Source of the DNA: JBCBXA01 sp039816825
GTDB lineage: Bacteria; Pseudomonadota; Alphaproteobacteria; Rhizobiales; Rhizobiaceae
NCBI GenBank assembly: GCA_039816825.1
Contig: JBCBXA010000142.1
Location: 1 to 5,193 of the forward strand
Direction: 5' to 3'
DNA: 5,193 nt
Numbering within the stretch: position 1 is the stretch's first letter; each line of letters starts with the position of its first letter. The notes under the pieces are model-generated. The model worked only from the letters and a program-made list of their open reading frames with translations, was not told the origin of the DNA and did no database searches. The position numbers were made by a program, and so were the translations under genes. This document shows positions 1 to 5,193 of this stretch, in pieces.

Positions 1-161
1 ATGCCGAAGAACAAGAAGCCGATCAGCAGACCGCATCCTCGTCCTACGTGCCCGCCGATCCGAAAGACGACGTGCAGCTTGCGTTCGCTATGGATCTGCT
101 GCGCGGCGACAAAACCGATCCAAACTTCCCGCCCAATGAGGACATCCCCGTTCCCAACTGA
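1..161 (+). CDS. ctpA: C-terminal end of a probable S41 family carboxy-terminal processing protease (partial)
   Basis: Only the last 52 codons are present, read from base 3 to the TGA at 159-161; the start and the whole catalytic core lie left of the window. The visible tail is acidic and Gln/Ser-rich, then has a helix-like stretch reading DDVQLAFAMDLLRG, then a Pro-rich end (PNFPPNEDIPVPN). From memory, alphaproteobacterial CtpA-type proteases end in a very similar D-x-QL-x-x-A-x-x-LLRG segment, and they commonly precede a divergent polysaccharide deacetylase gene and rppH, exactly as here. That neighbourhood carries much of the call. Such proteases are exported to the periplasm and trim C-termini of envelope proteins using a Ser/Lys dyad; neither catalytic residue can be checked here. 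The frame is chosen because its residues match the family and it ends just before a terminator. The competing frame from base 1 stays open past 161 but gives an implausible Cys/Arg/Pro-rich peptide. Confidence 0.6.
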   Translation, partial: AEEQEADQQTASSSYVPADPKDDVQLAFAMDLLRGDKTDPNFPPNEDIPVPN

Positions 162-187
162 TCGGGCATTGTGATAATGGATTTCAG

Positions 188-210
188 AAGGGCCGCGCTG
201 CGGCCCTTTT
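188..210 (+). terminator. Rho-independent terminator after the protease gene
   Basis: A perfect 9-bp stem (AAGGGCCGC at 188-196 pairing with GCGGCCCTT at 200-208) encloses a 3-base loop and runs into TTTT at 207-210. It lies 26 bases after the stop codon of the upstream gene. It should end the protease transcript and separate it from the deacetylase-like gene, which would then need its own promoter in roughly 211-315. I did not find a convincing -35/-10 pair there; a CATAAT at 225-230 has no matching -35. Confidence 0.88.
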
Positions 211-315
211 CATATTTTGGAAACCATAATCTCCGCGAAAAGCAATTGGTAAACAAATGGCAATAGCCTGCGGGTCGGCGCGCGAATCGGCGCGAGACCA
301 ACCGTTGAGCTGGCC

Positions 316-1560
316 ATGGATGAACTTCACAAACCTGTTGAGCCCCCCGCCCGACCTGCGGGCCGCCCGTTTGGCCGACATCTGCTCAAATGGACCGGTA
401 TCGCCACGGCCGCAGCAGCGATCATGCTCTTCTCCTGGATCGTGCTGACTGATGATCCTCACGGCGGCGAGCCAATGATGGTGGCCATGGTGGACGACAT
501 TCAGAACACGTTCGACGTGAGGGATGTGGCCGTCCTTCAAATCACGGAAGGCGAAGAACTGCCCGAGGGGCTTGTGCTGGGTGAAAACATGGACGCAGGC
601 GCGGCAGACCGGCGCCCGACGGACATCGCCACCCTCACCGAACTTGTGCCAGGCCAGGATACCGTTCCGACCAATGATGACATCATCATCCGCCAAGTGG
701 ACGGAAGCGGCAGCGATATTGAACCCAGACTGAGCCATCTTCCTGACCCTGCTCTGGTGGACAGCACGGTGTATGGTGACCTGCCCCAACGGGCGGCTGA
801 CGGCACGACGCCGCTGGATAGCTACAAGCGGCCACTCGGTGCCTCCGGGGGCTTTGGCACCGCACGTGTCGCCATTGTTGTAGGCGGTCTTGGCCTCAGC
901 CAGACCGGCACGGAAGACGCGATCGAACGCCTTCCCGGCTCAGTGACGCTGGCTTTTGCGCCTTATGGCAATTCACTCCAGCGTTGGGTTGAGCGCGCAC
1001 GCCGCAGTGGCCACGAGCTGCTGATACAGGCTCCCCTCGAACCCTTTGATTATCCCATCAATGACCCCGGGCCGCACACACTGCGGGTCGATATCGATCA
1101 GGCTGAGAATCGCAAACGACTGCACTGGATCCTGGGGCGTATCAGCAATTATGTCGGCGTGATGAACTTTATGGGCGGGCGCTTCGCGGCCAACCGAACA
1201 GCCATGCAGGGCTTCCTGCAGGAACTGAACACGCGGGGCCTCATGTATCTTGACGACGGGTCCGCGCTTCGCAGTGAGGCAGCCGGTCTGGCGGCGTCCA
1301 TGAACATGCCATTTGTAAAGTCAGGCCTGCTGCTGGACGCAAACCCGGAAGCCGACGCGGTTCAGGCTCAACTCCTGAAATTGGAACAGGCGGCGCGCGA
1401 AAATGGCGTTGCCATCGCCACGGCATCAGCCTACCCGGCTTCCGTACGTCGCATCGCCGAGTGGGTGCGAAATGCTGAGCGCAAGGGGATTGATGTGGTA
1501 CCAATTTCTGCGCTTGCAGCACCATCAGGAGATGGCACTACGCAGGTCGGGCAACGGTAG
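316..1560 (+). CDS. Divergent polysaccharide deacetylase family protein (YibQ/DUF610-like), membrane-anchored
   Basis: The protein has 414 residues. It starts with a short Pro/Arg-rich cytoplasmic segment, has one transmembrane helix at about 27-45, a long acidic linker at about 46-140, a conserved pre-domain segment at about 142-173 (LPDPALVDS, then a Y-x-R/K-P end), and a C-terminal NodB-fold domain from about 185 to the end. Domain landmarks match the divergent deacetylase family (PF04748): VAIVVGGLGLS at 185-195, GHELL at 232-236, APLEPFDYP at 239-247, NDPGPHTL at 249-256, MNFMGGRF at 283-290, LDDGS at 312-316, and VVPISALAA near the C-terminus. The topology implies an inner-membrane anchor with the domain in the periplasm. 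The activity of the family is not well established. Where NodB enzymes, and YibQ as I recall it, have an Asp pair in the first motif, this protein has Gly190-Gly191, so classical metal-dependent deacetylation is doubtful. ATG 316 is the first ATG, GTG or TTG after an in-frame stop at 250-252; its Shine-Dalgarno is weak. rppH follows after 5 bases, so the two are probably co-transcribed. Confidence 0.9.
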   Translation: MDELHKPVEPPARPAGRPFGRHLLKWTGIATAAAAIMLFSWIVLTDDPHGGEPMMVAMVDDIQNTFDVRDVAVLQITEGEELPEGLVLGENMDAGAADRRPTDIATLTELVPGQDTVPTNDDIIIRQVDGSGSDIEPRLSHLPDPALVDSTVYGDLPQRAADGTTPLDSYKRPLGASGGFGTARVAIVVGGLGLSQTGTEDAIERLPGSVTLAFAPYGNSLQRWVERARRSGHELLIQAPLEPFDYPINDPGPHTLRVDIDQAENRKRLHWILGRISNYVGVMNFMGGRFAANRTAMQGFLQELNTRGLMYLDDGSALRSEAAGLAASMNMPFVKSGLLLDANPEADAVQAQLLKLEQAARENGVAIATASAYPASVRRIAEWVRNAERKGIDVVPISALAAPSGDGTTQVGQR

Positions 1561-1565
1561 CGGAT

Positions 1566-2129
1566 ATGGGTAAGAAGACTGCATCTGCCGACCGGCAACG
1601 TGAGATCGAACGCCTCAAAAAGAAACTTGGCTATCGACGTTGCGCAGGCGTCGCTCTCTTCAACCGCCAGGGCAAGATATGGCTTGGTCACCGCAAGAAG
1701 AACAGCGAAAGCCACGGGCCGGACCTGTGGCAGCTACCCCAGGGCGGCATCGATGCGGGCGAAAAGCCCCTGGCGGCAGCAAAAAGGGAATTGTGGGAGG
1801 AGACCGGGGTCACCCACGCGCGCAAACTCGAAAAATGTCGCCACTGGCTGAAATATGACCTTCCAGACGACATCCTAGGCAAGGGCCTGAAGGGGAAATA
1901 TCGGGGGCAAAAACAGGCTTGGTATGCCTTTCTCTTCGACGGAGATGACAGCGAGATCAATATTTCCCATCCGCCAAAAGGTGCTCCAGTCGAATTCGAT
2001 GACTGGAGATGGGCAGAGCTGCCCGAGATCACCGACCAGATCGTTCACTTCAAAAAGCCCGTCTATGAAGAACTGGTGCGTCAGTTTGGGCACCTGCCAG
2101 AGGCGATACGTCGAGGCGATTTCGACTAA
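1566..2129 (+). CDS. rppH: RNA pyrophosphohydrolase RppH (Nudix hydrolase)
   Basis: RppH removes pyrophosphate from the 5'-triphosphate end of mRNAs, leaving a 5'-monophosphate that stimulates RNase E-type decay; it acts in the cytoplasm. The 187-residue protein carries a complete Nudix box at residues 60-82 (G-x5-E-x7-REL-x-EE-x-GV), preceded by LWQLPQGGID, as in RppH. Further RppH hallmarks are the YRRCAGVALFN opening strand at 23-33, RGQKQAWYAFLF after the box, and FDDWRWAELPE with HFKKPVYEELV toward the C-terminus. It is slightly longer than E. coli RppH because of a Lys/Arg-rich N-terminal extension of about 22 residues. The start lies 5 bases after the preceding stop with no strong Shine-Dalgarno, which suggests translational coupling or re-initiation. 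The stop codon sits in the base of a hairpin that serves the convergent mucR gene. Ap4A hydrolase is an older name for this group and the only serious alternative label. Confidence 0.95.
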   Translation: MGKKTASADRQREIERLKKKLGYRRCAGVALFNRQGKIWLGHRKKNSESHGPDLWQLPQGGIDAGEKPLAAAKRELWEETGVTHARKLEKCRHWLKYDLPDDILGKGLKGKYRGQKQAWYAFLFDGDDSEINISHPPKGAPVEFDDWRWAELPEITDQIVHFKKPVYEELVRQFGHLPEAIRRGDFD

Positions 2130-2161
2130 AAAGCCGCCGCTGCAACTGGCAGAGGCGGCTT
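2128..2161 (-). terminator. Terminator between convergent rppH and mucR, T-run on the minus strand
   Basis: AAGCCGCC at 2131-2138 pairs perfectly with GGCGGCTT at 2154-2161. Inside that stem, after one mismatch, CTGC (2140-2143) pairs with GCAG (2149-2152) around a 5-base loop. Read on the minus strand the stem ends in TTTTT (complement of 2128-2132), so it is a good intrinsic terminator for mucR, whose stop is 29 bases upstream of the stem. On the plus strand the stem is followed by only TT then C, so rppH termination is likely weaker. The T-run overlaps the last two bases of the rppH stop codon. Confidence 0.8.
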
Positions 2162-2190
2162 CAACCGACGTACAGTGTCAGCGTGTCAGG

Positions 2191-2607
2191 TTAGGATGCA
2201 GCCTTACGGCCCAGGCCCATTTGCTTGGCGAGCTTGGAGCGCTGCTTGGCGTAGTTTGGTGCAACCATGGGGTAGTCGGCGGGAAGACCCCAGCGCTCAC
2301 GATACTGTTCAGGCGACAGATCGTAATGCGTTTTCAGGTGCCGTTTCAGCGACTTGAACGGCTTACCATCTTCAAGGCAGATCAGATAATCATCCGTGAT
2401 CGACTTGCGAATGGACACGGCCGGTTTCGGCTTCTCAGCGGGTGGAGCGGGTGGTTCACCAGCAGCGCCATCCAGCGCTTTGTACACAGCTTGAATGAAC
2501 TCCGGCACTTCCGCAGCGGGAAGTATGTTGTTGCTCACATATGCGGACACGACGTCAGACGTCAGGTCCAGCAGCGCTTGGCTGTTATCGTTATTTTCGT
2601 TTTCCAA
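2191..2607 (-). CDS. mucR: MucR/Ros family zinc-finger transcriptional regulator (TTG start)
   Basis: MucR/Ros proteins are global DNA-binding regulators of alphaproteobacteria. They bind AT-rich DNA with limited specificity and control exopolysaccharide, motility, virulence or cell-cycle genes, and they often repress their own promoters. From the TTG at 2607 the protein has 138 residues, the usual family size. It begins MENENNDNSQALLDLTSDVV, which matches the family's N-terminal oligomerisation region. A Pro/Lys-rich linker at about 48-65 follows, then the zinc-finger region with YLICLEDGKPFKSLKRHL at 74-91, THYDLSPEQYRERWGLP, DYPMVAPNYA and the C-terminal KQMGLGRK. The metal-ligand pattern is Cys77-x2-Asp80-x9-His90-x3-His94: Asp replaces the second Cys of Ros, a variant known in the family. 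A GAGGT ribosome site lies 6 bases before TTG. An upstream ATG at 2709 would add 34 residues unlike any MucR I know, so I reject it. The gene lies downstream of mrpG on the same strand. Confidence 0.93.
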   Translation of the reverse strand: MENENNDNSQALLDLTSDVVSAYVSNNILPAAEVPEFIQAVYKALDGAAGEPPAPPAEKPKPAVSIRKSITDDYLICLEDGKPFKSLKRHLKTHYDLSPEQYRERWGLPADYPMVAPNYAKQRSKLAKQMGLGRKAAS

Positions 2608-2612
2608 GACAA

Positions 2613-2617
2613 ACCTC
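2613..2617 (-). promoter_or_regulatory. Shine-Dalgarno site that fixes the mucR TTG start
   Basis: The minus strand reads GAGGT here, with the GAGG core 6 bases upstream of the TTG at 2607-2605. Neither in-frame ATG nor GTG is available near the family-typical N-terminus, so this site is the main argument for the unusual start codon. Confidence 0.75.
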
Positions 2618-2745
2618 AATTCATCGAAAGTAGACAAAGCAGGAACAAAAACAAATTTATCCTGCGACGCGCTGTCGTCTGCCAGAGAAATGGGGCCAAA
2701 GCAAAGCAATAGTCATGATACTCGATAACAACTTCCGTGAAATGG

Positions 2746-2778
2746 ATTATATCAAGTTAACTAGCGTTACCGGGTCAA
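2746..2778 (-). promoter_or_regulatory. Candidate mucR promoter (tentative)
   Basis: On the minus strand an exact TATAAT (complement of 2746-2751) lies just after the mrpG stop codon, inside the AT-rich gap between mrpG and mucR. The best -35-like hexamer, TTGACC (complement of 2773-2778, overlapping the mrpG stop), is 21 bases upstream. That is too far for a normal sigma-70 promoter, so the pair is unconvincing even though the -10 is exact. If used, the mRNA leader would be about 130 bases. The rest of the gap (2608-2745) is rich in T and A runs, including TTTGTTTTTG near 2642-2660 on the minus strand; that suits an autoregulatory MucR target but gives no better promoter. Confidence 0.3.
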
Positions 2779-3116
2779 GTATTATCGTGGCCGCCGAGGT
2801 CATCGACCACCGATCCGTCCCACATTCGTATGCCAACCGTGTAGGCAACCCGCGCCAGCAAATGAGCTGCAATCGGAGCTGTCAGCAGGAAAAAAGCAAT
2901 GCCTGCCAGCGCTCTTGTCGCCACACCAACGTCAGGCGCCAGGATGGCCAGAGCCAGCAGAATGGCACCCGAACCCACAGTGCCGGCCTTCGAGGCAGCA
3001 TGCATGCGGGAATAGACATCGGGGAAACGCAGGATGCCCACAGCGGCCAGCAGTGAGAAGATGGCGCCGCCAATGACCAGAAGCCCGGCAATGATCTGAA
3101 GAATACCGAGGATCAT
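2775..3116 (-). CDS. mrpG: Monovalent cation/H+ antiporter subunit G (MrpG/MnhG/PhaG)
   Basis: This is the small membrane subunit G of the Mrp-type Na+(K+)/H+ antiporter complex, at 113 residues a typical length. Three hydrophobic segments are visible at about 3-28, 47-61 and 66-90. Between the first two lies the family signature LRFPDVYSRMHAASKAGT (29-46), and the third ends in TAPIAAHLLARVAY (79-92). The C-terminus is a short polar tail containing DGSVVDDLGGHDN. The start ATG overlaps the mrpF stop in an ATGA, and GGAGG lies 7 bases upstream inside mrpF, so translation is coupled. It is the last mrp gene of the operon; no clear terminator follows before mucR. The subunit is needed for the assembled complex in characterised systems, but its individual role is not defined. 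Confidence 0.95.
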   Translation of the reverse strand: MILGILQIIAGLLVIGGAIFSLLAAVGILRFPDVYSRMHAASKAGTVGSGAILLALAILAPDVGVATRALAGIAFFLLTAPIAAHLLARVAYTVGIRMWDGSVVDDLGGHDNT

Positions 3117-3469
3117 CTCTGCGCCTCCGGCTCATTGCCAGCAACGGGCGAAGAGGCATCCTCAGTCTCGCCGCGGTGCAGAATGAAACGCGCGAACGCA
3201 ACCGTTGCCAGAAAGCCGACCAGACCCAGCGCGATGGCAATGTCCACATAGAGCGTGAAACCGGTACGCAGACCAATCAAAGCGATGAAACCGATGGCAA
3301 TGCCGACAAGCAGATCAAGGGCCAGAATCCGATCCACAATCGTCGGGCCGATGATCACTCTGATCGTCCCCACAAAGAAGGCAATTGATATGATGATGAG
3401 ACCAGCATCCAAGCACCAGAACAGAAATTCCTGGCCGAAGGTGACCGTGTGAGCAGGATCGTCGATCAT
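3113..3469 (-). CDS. mrpF: Monovalent cation/H+ antiporter subunit F (MrpF/MnhF/PhaF)
   Basis: Subunit F of the Mrp-type antiporter, 118 residues, with three membrane helices at about 17-36, 48-66 and 73-96. The diagnostic segment is RVIIGPTIVDRILALD (37-52), carrying the R-x3-GP-x3-DR-x-x-ALD pattern of the family; YVDIAIALGLVGFLATVAFA (74-93) forms the third helix. It is somewhat longer than minimal MrpF proteins at both ends: about 15 residues before the first helix and an acidic Glu/Ala/Pro tail of about 20 residues. The chosen ATG overlaps the mrpE stop in an ATGA and has GGAGG 7 bases upstream, which supports the longer N-terminus. It sits between mrpE and mrpG, the standard order. Confidence 0.95.
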   Translation of the reverse strand: MIDDPAHTVTFGQEFLFWCLDAGLIIISIAFFVGTIRVIIGPTIVDRILALDLLVGIAIGFIALIGLRTGFTLYVDIAIALGLVGFLATVAFARFILHRGETEDASSPVAGNEPEAQR

Positions 3470-3933
3470 CGGAATGCCTCCATGATCTTGCGTTCGAAGC
3501 CTTCCGCTATGTTGCGTCGCTCCTCATCAGGGTCACTGGCGTCCAGGGCGTGGATGTAGAGGGTGGAGCGATCGTCCGACACATCCACCGACAGGGTGCC
3601 GGGAGTCAGCGTGATCATGTTGGCAAGCAACGTGATTTCGAAGTCCCGATCCACCTGGAGCGGGTACGCAAAAATGCCTGGCGCGAGCTTCATGTCGCCG
3701 CTGCAAACCAGAACGGCGACCGCCCACGCGGACATGACCAGTTCTTTCAGGAACAGAATGAAGAGAGACAGGATACGCCGTGTGCGGGTGAAATAGCCCT
3801 CAGTCGCAACCTGTCCCCGGATCAGCCACAAGCCAGCCGATCCCAGCGCAAAGCCCAGCGCGAGATTGATGAGCGAGAAAGACCCGCTGACGAAGCCCCA
3901 TGCGACCGCCAGCAATATGTTGATGAGAAACAT
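3466..3933 (-). CDS. mrpE: Monovalent cation/H+ antiporter subunit E (MrpE/MnhE/PhaE)
   Basis: Subunit E of the Mrp-type antiporter, 155 residues, about the family norm (PF01899). Hydrophobic segments cover about 3-38 (likely two helices with a short turn) and 53-77, the latter containing FLKELVMSAWAVAVLV. A cytoplasmic C-terminal domain follows with the family signature LANMITLTPGTLSVDVSDD at 103-121, then STLYIHALD and an acidic helix ending in KIMEAF. The ATG directly abuts the mrpD stop codon (TAG then ATG, no gap), and GGAGG lies 8 bases upstream within the last codons of mrpD, indicating coupled translation. The neighbours mrpD and mrpF are in the standard order. Confidence 0.95.
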   Translation of the reverse strand: MFLINILLAVAWGFVSGSFSLINLALGFALGSAGLWLIRGQVATEGYFTRTRRILSLFILFLKELVMSAWAVAVLVCSGDMKLAPGIFAYPLQVDRDFEITLLANMITLTPGTLSVDVSDDRSTLYIHALDASDPDEERRNIAEGFERKIMEAFR

Positions 3934-5193
3934 CTAGCGAACCTCCATGCTGGCAGGAGTTGACGACAACGGAGCTGACATGCCCAGCTCCATACCCAAC
4001 TCCATGGGCTGCACCACGGGTGGTCCCGCCGGCAAGACGGAGTCCACATAAGGCTGGGTGTTCAGCAGGCCGTCGGCTGCGCCATCGGTCAGGGAGAACA
4101 GAGGCCCGGCAAAAATGCCCAGGGCAATCGTACCCGCTACAAGAGTGGTCAGCGAAAACACCGTGCGGCGTGAGACGAGCTCAGCCTGGCCGCCAGCGCC
4201 TATGTGAGCGACTTCTGCCTTGCCATCCTCTGTGCCCTCGGGGCCGCCACGCCAGAACGCATGAGCCCAAACGCGGCCAAGGGCGATGGTGACGAGAAAG
4301 CCGGCAAGCAGGATCGACGCGACCAGCCAGCCATGGCCGCCCTCAAGCCCGGCGCGGACCAGCGCCAGCTTTGGCCAGAAACCAGAGAAAGGCGGCAGGC
4401 CGGCGACCGCAAAGACCAGAACCAGGAACAGAGCCGAGAAAAGCGGTCGCACAGCGTAGATGCCACCCATGCGCTGCATGGCGTGGGAGCCTGTGAGGGC
4501 AATGGCCAGGCCCAAAGCCATATAGAGAGCGGTCATTGTGACCATGGAATGCACGGCATAGGCCATGGTCGCTGACAGAGAGGGCCCCGTGTTCATAGCC
4601 ATGCCCGCCAGCATCATGCCGATACCAGAGATCACCGTGTAGCCCGCCAGCTTGCGCACATCGGATTGGGCGAGCGCGCCAAAACCGGCAAGCACCATGG
4701 TGAGTGCAGCGATCAGAGCGACGACATCGAAGAAAGTCTGCGACGTGGCTATGACCGCGCCGAAGACGAAGGATAGCGAGCGCACCAGCGCGTAAAGGCC
4801 AACCTTGGTCAGAAGGCCCGCGAACAGCGCCTGCACCACGACGCGGGGCGTGTGATAGGAGGCCGGCAGCCAGAAGTTCACCGGGAAGGCAGCGGCCTTC
4901 ATGCCGAATGCAATCAGGAAGAGCGCCGAGATGGTGAAGAGCGGCGCACCGCCCTCGCCCGCTTCAACATAGGCGGCGGCGCGCGTCATCAGATCGGCCA
5001 TGTTGAGCGTACCGAAGACGCCGTAGGTTAGGCCGGCGGCGATGAGGAACAGTGTGGTCGCAATGAGATTGAGGAAGGCGTACTTGATCGCGCCATCAAG
5101 CTGCAGGCGTTCGGAATGTTTATTCTGGGCTCCGAACGAGGAAATCAGCAGGACCTCGAACCAGACGTAGAGGTTGAACAGATCGCCGATGAG
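3934..5193 (-). CDS. mrpD: Monovalent cation/H+ antiporter subunit D (MrpD/MnhD/PhaD), N-terminus beyond the window
   Basis: This is one of the two large antiporter-like subunits of the Mrp complex, homologous to proton-pumping subunits of respiratory complex I (NuoL/M/N; PF00361). 419 residues are visible; the frame is open at the right edge, so roughly the first 80-120 residues are missing compared with a family length near 500. Counting from the edge, LIGDLFNLYVWFEVLL (1-16) contains the conserved membrane Glu13. Lys99 lies in FGMKAAAFPVNFWLP (96-110), followed by SYHTP (112-116), and Lys130 lies in FAGLLTKVGLYALVR (124-138). These Glu and Lys residues form the proton path in the family. 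About ten hydrophobic segments follow the edge, ending near residue 370. The polar C-terminal tail contains a MELGMELGM repeat and houses the ribosome site of mrpE. The LTKVG motif followed directly by mrpE separates it from complex I NuoM/N. Subunits A/B and C should lie further right. Confidence 0.95.
   Translation of the reverse strand, partial: LIGDLFNLYVWFEVLLISSFGAQNKHSERLQLDGAIKYAFLNLIATTLFLIAAGLTYGVFGTLNMADLMTRAAAYVEAGEGGAPLFTISALFLIAFGMKAAAFPVNFWLPASYHTPRVVVQALFAGLLTKVGLYALVRSLSFVFGAVIATSQTFFDVVALIAALTMVLAGFGALAQSDVRKLAGYTVISGIGMMLAGMAMNTGPSLSATMAYAVHSMVTMTALYMALGLAIALTGSHAMQRMGGIYAVRPLFSALFLVLVFAVAGLPPFSGFWPKLALVRAGLEGGHGWLVASILLAGFLVTIALGRVWAHAFWRGGPEGTEDGKAEVAHIGAGGQAELVSRRTVFSLTTLVAGTIALGIFAGPLFSLTDGAADGLLNTQPYVDSVLPAGPPVVQPMELGMELGMSAPLSSTPASMEVR
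3979..4005 (-). repeat. Short tandem repeat in the mrpD C-terminal tail
   Basis: Two 12-base units (3979-3990 and 3991-4002, identical at 10 of 12 positions) plus a third CAT encode MELGMELGM on the minus strand, near residues 397-389 from the gene's visible end region. It keeps the frame and looks like a local slippage duplication in an unconstrained tail. Confidence 0.6.

Noticed and set aside
284..288. GAATC, a CcrM-type GANTC methylation site, 28 bases before the deacetylase-like gene
   Set aside because: Such 5-base sites occur by chance, others lie inside genes in this window, and no promoter is placed around it, so no regulatory claim is justified.
257..448. Plus-strand ATG frame starting in the gap before the deacetylase-like gene
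   Set aside because: It overlaps the recognised gene in another frame, has no family features and no clear ribosome site.
184..789. Minus-strand open frame of 201 codons opposite the deacetylase-like gene
   Set aside because: It is antisense to a recognised family protein, His/Arg-rich, and runs through the terminator at 188-210.
2549..2566. Closely spaced GACGTC repeats
   Set aside because: They lie inside the mucR coding region and are explained by codons for the SDVVSAYV segment.
2608..2709. N-terminal extension of mucR from the ATG at 2709
   Set aside because: No family resemblance, no ribosome site noted at the ATG, and a well-placed GAGGT before the TTG at 2607 yields a full-length family-typical protein.
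1924..2712. Long plus-strand open frame of 262 codons across rppH and mucR
   Set aside because: It is a shadow of two well-identified genes, has a composition unlike a real protein, and spans the convergent terminator.
2746..2765. Possible CtrA box (TTAA-N7-TTAA) near the GTTAAC in the mrpG-mucR gap
   Set aside because: Only one TTAA half is present; the other half is TAAT in one reading or sits at the wrong spacing in the other, so the match is no better than chance in an AT-rich gap.

Overview
The window reads as an ordinary, gene-dense stretch of an alphaproteobacterial chromosome. Three things support this: a MucR/Ros-type zinc-finger regulator, the gene order C-terminal processing protease - divergent polysaccharide deacetylase - rppH, and an Mrp/Pha-type cation/proton antiporter operon, all in moderately GC-rich DNA with GC-rich third codon positions. 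MucR and this gene order are familiar from Rhizobiales, Caulobacterales and related orders; I cannot name a genus from the sequence.

Layout. The left part runs on the plus strand: the last 52 codons of a probable S41 C-terminal processing protease (to 161), a strong rho-independent terminator (188-210), a membrane-anchored divergent polysaccharide deacetylase family protein (316-1560), and five bases later the RNA pyrophosphohydrolase gene rppH (1566-2129). The right part runs entirely on the minus strand. In transcription order it holds mrpD (entering from the right edge, N-terminus missing), mrpE, mrpF and mrpG (down to 2775), then mucR (2607-2191). The two halves converge on a hairpin at 2128-2161 that overlaps the rppH stop codon and carries its T-run on the minus strand, so it mainly ends the mucR transcript.

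How the genes work together. mrpD-E-F-G are packed with zero-gap or 4-base stop/start overlaps. Each of mrpE, mrpF and mrpG has a GGAGG ribosome site inside the gene before it, which fits one translationally coupled operon for a multi-subunit inner-membrane Na+(K+)/H+ antiporter; subunits A/B and C would lie beyond the right edge. mucR follows mrpG after an AT-rich gap of 167 bases that contains a TATAAT box and no convincing terminator. RppH acts in 5'-end-dependent mRNA decay. The protease and the deacetylase-like protein both point to the cell envelope.

I see no mobile element, CRISPR array, tRNA, rRNA, phage gene or defence system, and nothing that amounts to a new biological system. The points most worth a second look are the TTG start of mucR (the longer ATG frame is misleading), the Cys-x2-Asp zinc-finger variant in MucR, the Gly-Gly in place of the catalytic Asp pair in the deacetylase-like protein, and the possible mrp-mucR read-through.
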